A DNA stretch of 64,000 bases from Lophius americanus. Its lineage: Eukaryota; Chordata; Actinopteri; Lophiiformes; Lophiidae. The translations under genes and the position numbers were made by a program. The stretch spans positions 9,871,501-9,935,500 of the forward strand of contig JBBDHG010000019.1 of NCBI GenBank assembly GCA_037951165.1, read 5' to 3'. The first letter of the stretch is position 1, and each line of letters begins with the position of its first letter. Positions 1 through 11,900 of the stretch are shown in pieces. Below the pieces are notes generated by a model. It worked only from the letters and a program-made list of their open reading frames with translations, ran no database searches and was not told the DNA's origin.

Positions 1-3000
1 TAAATACTCTTCCAAATACTAAGTATAACTAGATTTTAATGATTCAAAAGGACAGGGAATTAGACACAACTTAACCCAGTTGTGTCAAATTCTACATCCT
101 TTAACTATAGAAGACAGATGACAATATAGGAATAGCACAGACAAGATGATGTTCCCACACATGAGTCCTCCTTGCAGCGCATGGTGCTGTGCAGTTAATT
201 AACTATTAACTATCCTTATGTGAAATAATAATGTGAAGCATTTTTGTATTCTATGTTAAACAATTTGGGAAATGAAATCAATAGCTAAACCACAGGCTTC
301 TAGCTGTTTAAAAGGGGAGGAGGGAAACAACCAAAACAGGAGGTCACTGATGGGACCAATCAACTGCAAATTTAAGCATCCAAGTACAACCAAAATGTTA
401 TTACCATGTTAATGAAAAAGACAGATGAATGTCGTGAATGTTGTGGATGATTGGCGTATGTTCGTAGTCAAACAGTCCAGGTATTTGGATATGTTTGTAA
501 AGACGTTGTAGTTTTCCTTGAAAATTTCCTGCAGGCTAATTAAGTTAAAATATGTAGACCGATATGCATCTTGGATTAGCGAATGAAGGCTTAGCTCTCA
601 CAATGGACACCACAGGGGGAGAACAGTCCGCACACTGATCAGGTCATGGCGATGTGCAGCAAACACCTCGATATGCATGCATGCACACATTCACATATTT
701 TTCAAAAAGAAAGCTCTCACTGCCTCACTGTAGCTGTGACAGCAGAAACGTCTTTGGCTAAGTCCCTATTTCACTGTTGAATATTCACAATCTAATCATA
801 TCCAGCTCACACAGAGAAGGGAAAATGATCAAATGATCAAAAAAGCCAATATTCACAGAGAGAGGAAGTTAGTGATGGTGGTGATAAATGGAGAGTGGCG
901 AAAGAATACAGAGGGGAGATTCAGCTTTGATTTCATCACTTCTCACTCCAGGCACGCATTTTGGACCTGACTCCTCCTCCTCTTCTCAACACCAGCAAAC
1001 CCCCCAACTCCTCCTGACACTATATTGCTGTATTATTGATCCCAGCACTATCCACAGCTCCTCAACACAAGCTCCTCTTCCATCCCACAGAAATATTCAG
1101 ACCGACTAAAAGAATAAGGTCTCAGTACAGAGGAGTTGGTCAAAACCCATGGAACTTACAAATAACACATGATGAAATATATTTTGTCTGCATGCGTACA
1201 GTGCGCAGAGAGATGGCACCGGGCATGTGCATTCATGTGTAGGCAAGCAGTGCAATAAATAATTCAACTTAGTTCTGCAGGTCCATTAAGTCCATCTGTT
1301 CTCAGAAACTTTATCAATCATATCGATCTACTTCACCAACATTTCTTCTGGAATGTTAATCTGTGGAAGATTTTATTTGAACCTATGCAGAAGTTAAACT
1401 ATACAGAAAATTATGGAGACAGACAGAAAAATGGAATGATTCTGAGTTCCATGTCCTACTCATGTCTGCTCACAGCATAGATAACATCTATTTATCAGTC
1501 ACTAGTCAGGTAGCTGATGCTCACAAGAGTTACACACTCCAAGTTGCAAATACAATTCATGACAAGGGCCACGCCTAGATAAGCAGCACAATTGCTCTTA
1601 CGGTTGGTTTGCATGTATGGGCACAAGTTTGCATTCAGGCACATCATTAGAGGGACATAAGGCTTCTGTGTTTCCGTCTCACAGGAGCCCTGTCTGTTAA
1701 AGTAACACTCCCAAGCAAACACATAGCTCCTTCCACATCCATACACCCAAGCACAAGTTCCGCAACGAGCACAGCTTCAACAGGAGACTAATTGTACTGC
1801 TAGTACGTGTACAAACGCAGCCTGAAACCTGAAAGGCTGATTCACACCAATTCTACAGACATGGAGTGTTACCATAGAAACGAGGAAGGGGGTTTATTCT
1901 CCCCAATGCTTGTGAGTCTGACACACATTACTGTAGTACTGTACGCACAAATACACATGCGCACACTTATCTCATATACACACCAATGCACACACACACT
2001 AGCCCTCTCCAGGGTATGGTAATGCAGACTTCTCTCCTGCTGAAAAATTGCTGAGATCATGAGGTTATTACCACCAACAATGGGAAGGAACACATTTACC
2101 GCTTCTCTCACATACACTCTCCATAATTCCCCATGAAGGAAATCAATGCAAGAAAGATGCTCCGGTCTAAAGAATACATTGGAGGTGTGTGCACTGATGT
2201 TCAAGCAGCAGAGCAACACCCCTCCAGCAGCTTTTACCGAGTGGAATACTAGCAGATGTTAAAATGTGGTCATTTTTTATACAGTTTTCTAAATGAATTA
2301 CCAATGCAGGCCACAAACACTTCTTCCATTCATTACCTAGCTCCTGGTTTATGTCCAACCTGAATTTAAATAAATGCGGGGGGGATCTGATTAGATTTAA
2401 CTTTAGTTAAAGAAACTCGATATTTGCCCTTGTCTTAAAACAGGAGCCCTCAGAAAAGAACAGCAGTTGGGGTCTACTGCTGGCCAGATGGCCAGATCAT
2501 CCCTTACATTAGAAGGAGGAGAGAACGAGCCATTAGTACCATTTATTTTGTCCGCTGCTGTTATCTATCAGCTAGAGTGCTTTGAACAACAGAGCCCTGA
2601 GGCTGAGCGAGCGGACAAGCTGATTGTCTCAAAAGGTGGAGGCAGGTGAACCATCCACCACATCGCCCTGGGGCTCGGATTCACACTGGTTTGAAAACAG
2701 ACACATTAAATTATACGCAATTAAATTCAGGTGAGTTACTGTTCTCTTAAGATATCATTCTGATGAGGTTGATCGTTTGTATCTTGCACTTGATCTGGAA
2801 TTCAAGTGGAAAAGAAAAGTATTTACTTGATGTGATTAGCTAGCCAACCAATTGTAACCAACTTATAGACTTGTTATACTGTTTTGAATAAATAGCCTTA
2901 ATTGTAATGCTCTGGATATTTTAAATGTTGCAACATAACAAAAAGTGGTCGTTTTAATTGCCAGGATTTTTGATTTGCTTCTTTTTTTTTTTTTCCAGAT

Positions 3001-3789
3001 GTTTTCATTTAGTACTGGAAAGTTCTAGCAAGCTTCATGAAGACAGGATAATCACCTTCAATCAACAGGTTGGATTTCCTTTTTTTTTTTTTTTAGCAGA
3101 GAGGCTACTTCTGCAGGCACAGTAAATGAGCTTTAGCTTTATGGTGAAAAAGAAGAACCCAGATTTTAGCTTCCCCTACAGCTACTTTGATACAGCCTTA
3201 TAATAGTTCTGCATTCTCATATGGGAACCTACTTTACCTTGTAACTGTGATTAATTCCCCATCACATTGACCCTTCCTTACTAGAAACATAAAGTAAATT
3301 CTTGCAGACACGTATGCAAACATATTAACACACTAATGTGTCTTGACAAACTTTAACCCGATGCTGATTAAGGGTTGATGCTCGAGCCAGTTCAGTTCAG
3401 GTTGGAATGCAAATGTTCAATTCCAACAGGAAGCAATGATTTATTGTAATTCTGTGTGGAAACAATACTGCACAGGGATGTCTGTGTGCAAATATGACTC
3501 AGTCAGAATTAAAAGGTGTGACTGGTAAGCTCATTGGAAATAAATACATTTTAATGACTATTATTAGAAGTAATACTGATGTTAATGGTAATTAAAAGCC
3601 CAATATATGAATGTGTAGAAATCATACTAATGACAGGAATGAGACAGCAGCCAAATCTATTCTTTAGTTAAAAGCGACTCATTAATAATCTTGAGCAGCC
3701 CATATTGACTCAACCCTTCTATGAAGTTAATATACTCCAAGATCCAATGGTGACTTAATAATGAAAATAAACACATTTGACCATTCAAA

Positions 3790-4200
3790 ATACAAACAAA
3801 AATCCTTGAGGTAGTTCATATGAGGTACATTTGGACTAAATCAGACCAACAGTTAGGAAGTTATGTCAAAACAACAGTGTTTTCCATAAAAAGAGCTCCT
3901 CATTGAAAGTAAAGTATGAAATAATAGAGTAAAATATGACATATACAAGATAGATGTCGATTAAATTTACATGCACTAGATTTGAATCAATAAATAGGAT
4001 TTTCATTAAAAAAAGAAGAAAAAAAAAAGCTCCTCCTAGTGAGTAAAATATCATCTATTAGAGTAAAATATGATTTATAAGAGCTTTTCTTAAGCTGATT
4101 CATAGGCACCCACCCAATTTGGACTAAAACGGACCAACATGTAAACAATTTTGTAAAATTTTGACTAGATTTGGACTACTTTTTTGGCTGTTTCCCTTAC
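3790..4200 (-). repeat. AT-rich dispersed repeat, inverted relative to the 26-27 kb copies
   Basis: Read on the minus strand, about 3,825-3,900 carries a core of GACATAACTTCCTAA followed by TTGGTCTGATTTAGTCC, preceded by GGAAAACACTG. The same run occurs on the plus strand near 26,960-27,010 with small differences. Repeated units like TCATATTTTACTC also recur in both places. I could not assign it to a named family. There are no clear terminal repeats or target-site duplications. Confidence 0.6.
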
Positions 4201-4805
4201 GGGTCTTCACAGCAGATCGATTGTTTCCATCTTGACCCCACCCATTGGTGGCGAAAATATGCAACCAATCTTCCTCAAAATCAATGAAGTTCTTCCTGGC
4301 AAAACCGTCTAAGGGGGAATAAAAATTTAAAATGCTCCATGAAATAGTTTGAGTTATTGCGTTAACACAAAAGCTCTATGGTGGATGCAACAATGACGAT
4401 TCCATAATAATATTAATAACTTAAATTTACATATCGCCGTAATAGCTCAGACTTTTCTGGGACATAAATATACAATGATCAGGACCAACATTAATAACAT
4501 TTACCGATCCCGATGTTTGTGACTGATTGGTGTACGTCACAATTACTTATTGGCCTGAGATAGAGGACACGACCACAACCACATAAAGAGATATCATAAT
4601 ATAACAGTGCCATAGACGATGGGAGACGTGATAAGCATCAATCACCTACAACGTTAGAGCCACTAAAAGGTACTAATGTTGTCGCTGATAAGTGTAGACG
4701 TTAACTTTCAGCAAACCTGCGTAGCATCTGACTAAATGCTGGTAAATAAAAAATAAAAAATAAATTTTTTTATGGGATATTCACGAACGGCTTTTAGTAG
4801 TAATA

Positions 4806-5100
4806 GGGGCGACGGTGGCTCAGTTGGTAGTGCAGTTGTCCACTTATCTGATGGTCGGTGGCTCAATCCCCGGCCACCGCAGTCCATATATCGAAGCGTC
4901 CTTGAGAATGAAACTGAGTCCCAAGATGCACCCAATGGCTGTTACATGTGAAAGATGGCGTGAATGGTTACTGCTCCTGTTGAGCATATGGCGCCTCGCA
5001 TGGTAGACTATCATCACTGTATGAATGTTTGTGTGAATGGGATGGGAGAATGCTGGCTCACAATGTAATACGCTTGGATTGGTCGAGCTGTCCTGCAATG
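4806..5100 (+). repeat. tRNA-derived SINE (diverged)
   Basis: The 5' end carries an A-box-like TGGCTCAGTTGG (about 4,816-4,827) and, some 30 bp on, a B-box-like segment GGTCGGTGGCTCAATCC, the split internal promoter of RNA polymerase III. The body that follows is shared with the minus-strand copy at 13,257-13,560: a CACTTATCTGA stretch before the B box, then GTCCTTGAG, and a CCCAATGGCTGTT block. Teleost SINEs of this kind end with a 'gcgctttt' tail; in this copy the tail is badly eroded, so the 3' edge is approximate. Confidence 0.75.
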
Positions 5101-8100
5101 TTTTGGCTTTGATGTCGAACAGTTACTATTTACTGAGTACTAGAATGGTATTAAGGACTAAAAAGATATAAATATGGCCCAAAAGCTTACATTATGTCTT
5201 GAGTCAGACATATCTGAAATTAATACTGTAATAATTTTTTTAAATATTTCATATTGTCGACTGTGTTTTTTTGCTAGTTTGTTATCAACTACTTGATAAA
5301 CAGGATATATAGATTCATGTAGCATGTGAGTCTGCATACATCACACATTTTGCATGAAGCAAGAAAAAGCTGATTCTTTTCATAACCGAGGCTAAAAGCA
5401 GCAACAACATGAGGAGTCAAAGGGAAATTCTTGGTTAAATGACACAAAAACAACCCTGTTTACTCATATTTTGTCCAAGTTCTACTCGAGGGCAAAAATA
5501 AAGAAAACTAAACAACAACCATCCAAGGCAAGAGGTCACTGTAAATGCATGTGTGCATAAATGCGTGTGAGTCAGCATGAGAGTGTGTTCTGTATGTGTG
5601 TGTCTGGTTAACGTCACTCTGACTCATAAAAAGAGCATCTTTGTAAGGCTCTAGGGCAACGAGGGAGAAAGCTAGCCTTCTATGTCTGATCCAGGCAAAA
5701 TTATTCTAAAACATGATGAATCATATTTTTATAGAAGTTAAAAATCTGCCTATATATAACATACCAAATACTAGGTCAGTCTAGGTCAGTCATGTCGGCT
5801 CACCAACAGAGTGGACACGGACTGCGATGGTGATAAACTTAACATACTTGACGCCTGGATTTAAAATTCCAATATTGAATGCTCATCAACTAATCAGTTA
5901 GACTATAAGTGAGCAGAAGAAGTTGGACATGTGTGATGAAGTCCTCCAAAAACAGTTTTCAAGAAGGATTGCCAAAATATCATTTCACTATCACTAGGAG
6001 CATCAAAATATTCCCAGGCTAGCCTCAATGTAGTTTACAGATTAAGCTGACATGTAAAGGATGCTTGACGGACTGTCCTGCATTACGTATTCTCAGAGCC
6101 TTACCAAAGCCTTGAATCAAACCCCCTAAGCATGAATGTTGGCCTCTGTTAAATGATCTGCACAGAGCTCCCAGTCGTTAACGGCACACCCAAAATGAAT
6201 GCAGTGGCAACAAGAGGACAGAACTACTTTTATTTCATTGCCCCGAGGTAACATCTGCGACGTTGATTTAAGGACAAGCCTGTTAATTCCGATAACATAG
6301 GTCTCTCACTAAATCATAACCAAATTAGGAGAGGCAAGCTAGCATGTTTGCCACCTAAAGATGGAAACCTGTATTAAAAAAAAAAAAAAAAGGGAAAAAA
6401 AAACATATATACAGTATAATTGCACATATATATATGTATAACTTATATATTTATATAGCATATATAACAGGGAAAGCACAAAGAAAACATTGCAGTGGTT
6501 GGAGTTTGATATTACAACTGCTTGAGAATGCCAAACCAGGGCATATATAATATTATATCACACTCAGGAAAAACAAATGTAATACTTGCTACCATGACAG
6601 TTTACGCTCATTAACACTTGGGAAACCTGTTACTGCAACAATCAGATCTGATTCAAGGCAACATTAAAAAGGGAAAGTAATTGATTAAGACTAGCAACAT
6701 GAGTTCAACCACCATGCATGTACAGCTGCTCAGCCACAATCTGTTCTGCATTATTCAATGCATCAGAACAATAACAGTCCCATACACAACCATTTATACC
6801 AACACAAGACACCACATAACTATAAAAGCTAAGCCCGTGAGGTGAAAATCATCATTATTCGAATTCCTCCCATGTGCAAATTGAGGTCTCACAGATTTCT
6901 CACACACACATAGCTATGGGCCGAGTTGGAAGAGTGGAAAAGTAGTCAAGGCTAGGGTTGGGGAGGAGGAGGGTCCTCGACTGCATTCCTCTGACGGTTG
7001 AAAAGGGTTAATGAATTGGCCATCGACACACGGGCTCCTTTGGCATGTCAGCAAGAGCTCTAATTAAATAAAGGCTTCCCATTCATCTGTATCCAAGACA
7101 CCGAATAGAATATTGACATTTTGGTACAGCTATGGGTCCTGCAAATAGACTGAAAATATACCAGATCAAAAATTGTCTTTACCAAATTCTTAAACATATT
7201 AATGTCACTGCATCAAATACAACAAATGATTTAATTGGATAGCATCACCATGTAGATCAAACATATTCATCCTTCTTAAATAACTTCATAACAGTCTGTT
7301 GACAAAAAGGTAACCAAAGACCAACGTAAATACAAATCAGCAGCAGTTGTATAAGTATATGACCTACCCTCCATTCCATTGGTGAGTCTGCATGAGTGCA
7401 TATTGTTTTAGATATGTTATAGAGAAGATGACCAATCTTTAGTCACCTTAAAAATCATCTTTCCACTCAAAAGTGGCTCTGACTGCTACTCCACAATTGC
7501 AATCAGCCCTAGTGGACAGTATTTATTAATGTCCTTAACCCTTCCTGTCTTGTAATCATCCATTGACTGCTGACCACTACTTAACCCCAGAAGCCAGTGA
7601 CCCAACCACTGACGCTGAGAAAGATGAATTTACTCTCATTTGAGGCTGGTGGGGCTTTTGTAGGTCTTTAATGTCAAAATAATACAATAGGCTGATTGTT
7701 TAAATAAGACAGAAAAAAAAGTTGACAGGGTGTTTAGAGAAAAGGAAAATCAAATACAGCAGAGCAATTAACCAATCAGCTGGTGGGTTTACATGGATAC
7801 TTTTCTCATTTCAAAATGAAATCTTCTATACCCTACTTGAGACACGAAGGAGGAAGAGGCTGTGTTGTGTGGTAAACTCACCAGAAATGATACATTGACA
7901 TCAACCGATGCAAAGTTAAAAGCAGAGACTCCTCATCAGACACTTTTATTCTGAAAACCCAGATCCACCGATAGTCACCAACTATCACAGAGGTCTACTT
8001 CCTCTTCAATTATTTCCTAGTTAATATTAATTATTAAAACATTAAACCTTAAGAAGTGCTCAATATTATTTCTGTTTTTCTGTTGAATACAAATTGAAAT

Positions 8101-8137
8101 ACAAGTCTCAATATAGCTGTTTCAAAGCCGTAACCCC

Positions 8138-8168
8138 CTGAAGATATGGGTCAAGCCCATATCTTCAG
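8138..8168. repeat. Perfect 13-bp inverted repeat with 5-nt loop
   Basis: Arms CTGAAGATATGGG (8138-8150) and CCCATATCTTCAG (8156-8168) are exact reverse complements around TCAAG. It lies in ccdc88a intron 3 and would form a strong hairpin in DNA or pre-mRNA. No transposon body was recognised around it. Confidence 0.85.
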
Positions 8169-8945
8169 TCCCAAATCTTCAGAATGTGATTTATTGTCAG
8201 TGCAAGTGCTCGTCAACAAAAGCATTCCTAAACTCAATGTACCGTCAAAACAACATGCTGGGTCATGCTCAAGTCCTGGTTATCATAAACACAGTTGAAG
8301 ACACAGGTGCAGCAAAGTAGTGAATCATTCTAAACACAGGGGTTTTAACATTTGCAAAGAAGTTAAGAGCTGAAACCATAGTTATACAAAATGAATGAAA
8401 ACTCAAATAAACTAACCATTTCAGCGATCTATACAACAAACTTGACATTTCATTTGTGTCGAAATCCCGTTGTTTGTGCACTCAACTGTGCCACGCGATA
8501 TAACGCATCGGCTTCTGAGCCCCCGAACTGTAGAAACGAGACCTCTGGTATATTACGTTAGCCCTTACATTAGCTCTGGCTCATGGTTGTTTACAAAACA
8601 GAGTCCAGACAAAGTCTGAAATAGAGAACGGGGAATTTATCTTTAATAACCAGAAAAAAATAGACAGCCTTACTCCAGAGAGGCTCCAGGTGACAACAAA
8701 AATACGCTTCTATGCAAATCATCCTACCTCAGGTATAACGGAGCACAGGAACCAGGTATACCTATTATTTAATCAAAGCCACACAGAAGAATGTGTTTGT
8801 AAACGTCTTGATGTGTGAGCCATATCATTCCTTATATTTCCAAATGGATAAAATCCTGTAACATCTTTCAACAGTCACCGCAAAAAAAACACACCCAAGG
8901 AATTTTGGGGCAAAAGGAGAAGTGACATCAGAAGGGAAATCTTAC

Positions 8946-11900
8946 CTGATAGTAGTCTTTTATCTGTCTGATAAGTATAGAAAGGTTCTGGATGCGCAGT
9001 GTAGGGTCATTGTTCACTTTTTTGTTGGTTCTTTGCACCGTGGCCTTAGGATTTCTGTGGAGACAAAACATGTTTTAGGTCCTATTAATTATTCTATGTT
9101 TGCAGCGAAAGAAAAATGCTGCATTATTTATCTATGCCTTTATCTGGATCTTGGATTGTTCCAAGCCCGTGCCCATCCTTCTTTGTGGAAATCCGTTGAT
9201 ATGTTTTTTGTAATAGTCGTGATAAACCCACAGAAAAAACAATCTAAGGAAGCAAATCACAATATTCTTTCCGGCAGAGGTAATAATGTCTCTTAGATTT
9301 CTAAATTCTTTGAGATGTCTGTGTTCTAATCTGAACCTGTGTTAATCTGTGACTGAATGGGAGTGTGTTTGACTATTAACATAAGCAGTAAAGTGACAAT
9401 GGAACATTGTTGGAAGAACAAGAAGGCGCTGTGGCATATCCTCAGAAAAAAGAGGAGCGCTAAGAGAAGCACCCCAATAGAAATGCTGCCCCGTAAATCT
9501 GAGGAATCTACACTGGTGTTTCAGACCGTGTTGTCTCAAATCTATGAATATTCGGTAAATTTAATCCAAATTTAGACATTTGAATGCTACAGACTCTCTT
9601 TAGGCAGTACTTCAAACTATTGAGAAGCATTTTATTTTCATGAGAAAAAGAGTACATATCAATCTGAGGTAAAATATAAGGAGGCGTATTTCAGCCGTCT
9701 TTGACATCTAACCATCCCCAAACGGTTCCAAAATTAAACTTCTTGGTCCAGCAGCCCTCCTGGCCTAAAAATCATGAATACTGGCAAAATTATTGTTAAG
9801 CATGTTGGGAGCATGATAGCTAGATGACAAGGTTGGAGCATCTCAAGAACTGCAGGTTTTTTGGGCGCTGCTGCTCTGTGGTGGTGAGTATCTCACAAAA
9901 TCTAAGGACAACTGGTGAACCTGCGACACAGTCATGAGCACCCGAGGCTCATTGGTGTGCATGGGAAAAGAAGCCTAACGGATGTTGTCTGATTCCACAG
10001 ATCATCTACTGTAGCACAAACTGCTGAAGAAGTTAATACTGATTCCAATAGAAAGGTGTCAGAACACACTGTACGTCACAGACTGTTCTGGCAACACAAT
10101 GGTGTTTATTCTGTTCAATGAAAGACCCTCTGTAGACAGTACTTCAAACTATTGAGAAGTTTTTTATTATGGTACTTAGACAGGTGTTTTTAAATAGAGG
10201 TGAATTGATTGCAGTTTGTTTGGTTGATCACCGACCAACGATTTTAAAATTATAATGAGTAATGTATTTTAAGTGTTCCTATTTTGAAGGATTAAAATGC
10301 ATACATACAATGGTCTCACGGCTGGCTCGGAGCTGAGGCTGACTTTAGCTGCTCTGCTAATGTTATCTTATTTAAAAGTGATGTGTTTCGGGGTGATTAA
10401 ATTTGAAATGAGTGATTAAGTTTGTTACGCCAAACGTTTTTTTCCTCCACAGCTTATTGTTTGCCCAATGGTGTTACAACTTGCTGGCTTTGTGTTTTGG
10501 GGTTTACTTGTGAGATGTTTGCAGCAACGGTAGCTCATGCTTGCTGTGCGGGTACTGCGCATGCGTGTAACTGGCAGCCAATCGGCTGCCAGTTATGCCA
10601 GGATGCTGGCAAGCGGTTGTGAGCAAATTTTCATTTGAGGTTCCAATAGTTATCTTACAGAGATGTACATACATATATATAAACACATATATGCATACAT
10701 ATATAGAAACACACACTCTAACTTTGTCTTGGTATTTAAATGTAACAACCAAGACTGGCTAATATTTACATATTGCAGCAGTTATCGACGTAAAGGAACT
10801 ATGGTGCTCTCAGACCGTTTCTGTGTTTCTACAGAGTAGAATATCGAATCTGAATTCATATTCTGAATAAAATCTGCATCTAAGGCTTGTGATTATTGAT
10901 TGCATCCAGCCACCATCAGCCCAGATCAAAAATACAGGTCACCAGACCAAACCTTTCTGGGAAAACCCTAATGACATCCGTTTGTTTTACATAATCTGCC
11001 TGAATCAAATAGAGAAACATTTTCTTACTCCCTACAGTCAAAAAAAAGCTCATATGCACGTTGCATAAGGGGAAATAAAAGAGCCTTTATCTTGACTGAT
11101 GTTATCACGGGTGTCAATATGTTTTATTGATCTATGCATTCCACAAATTCACACACTACCACCTTCTCAGTCCCTGAATCTAACACTAGATAAGACAGAG
11201 AGACAGATAGATAGATTTCGCACAAAAAATAAAGGGGACGCTTAATCTTTGCAGTGTGACACCAAGCCAATCGCTTGGAAGAACAAGTGATTGTGAATCA
11301 GTTTCACCTGTTTTGGTGCAAATGAAAGTGACAACAGGTGCATAAGAGAGGCAAAAGCATGACAACCCCCAAAAGGTAATGGTTCTGCAAGTATTGGCCA
11401 CAATACATTTCTCTCTACTCATCTTTCCTGACTGCTTCGCTCTAGTTTTTTGTTTTGTTGTTGTCTTTGTCACTACTTGCGACATGAGGCAGTACCTACA
11501 GTCCACTGATGCTTCACAGGTAGTCCAGCTCCTCCAAGATGACTTACCCCTAGGTGCAGTTGTAAGAAGGTTTGCTGTGTCTCCCAGCGCAGTCTCAAGA
11601 CAATGGAGGAGATGCCAGGAGACAGGCCGTTACAAGGAGGAGAGCTGGACTGGTACTTAGAAGGACAACAACCCAGCAGTCAGACTGTTTTCTGCTCCTC
11701 AGTGTGAGGAGGAACCCGAGGAGCTCTGTCAGATCCCTAATGTGGACTAATGGTGTGATGTTTCTCACAAAACTGTCAGCAAAAGACTGCATGAGGGTGG
11801 CATGAGGACCCTACGTCCTCTACTGAGACCTTTCCCCACAGCTCAGCATTGCGGAGCTCAATTGGTGTTCACCAGAGAACAGCAGAATTGGCAGGTTCTC

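Larger units (their letters stand above)
1..8945 (-). other. ccdc88a: Intron 3 of ccdc88a (partial)
   Basis: The region downstream of exon 3 was read on the minus strand for the next Girdin exon (family residues near ETLQQLIM) and none was found, so the window starts inside an intron longer than 8.9 kb. It contains a tRNA-derived SINE near 4.8 kb, one inverted copy of the AT-rich repeat also seen at 26-27 kb, a 13-bp perfect inverted repeat near 8.15 kb, and AT microsatellite-like sequence near 6.4 kb. The rest is unremarkable AT-rich DNA. A few higher-complexity patches (about 2,460-2,700 and 6,960-7,095) could be conserved non-coding elements, but this cannot be tested here. Confidence 0.75.

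Noticed and set aside
4806..4880. tRNA-like A and B boxes
   Set aside because: They belong to the tRNA-derived head of a SINE with a family-matching body and a second genomic copy at 13.26-13.56 kb. No functional tRNA fold.
5580..5620. GT-rich stretch near 5.6 kb as a microsatellite or Z-DNA element
   Set aside because: Only about four consecutive GT units, too short to annotate.
1..8945. Search for ccdc88a exon 4
   Set aside because: No minus-strand exon with the expected ETLQQL-type residues and splice sites was found, so intron 3 extends beyond the window.
8922..9296. 124-codon plus-strand frame
   Set aside because: Antisense to ccdc88a exon 3 (8,946-9,054), which explains the local coding signal on the other strand.
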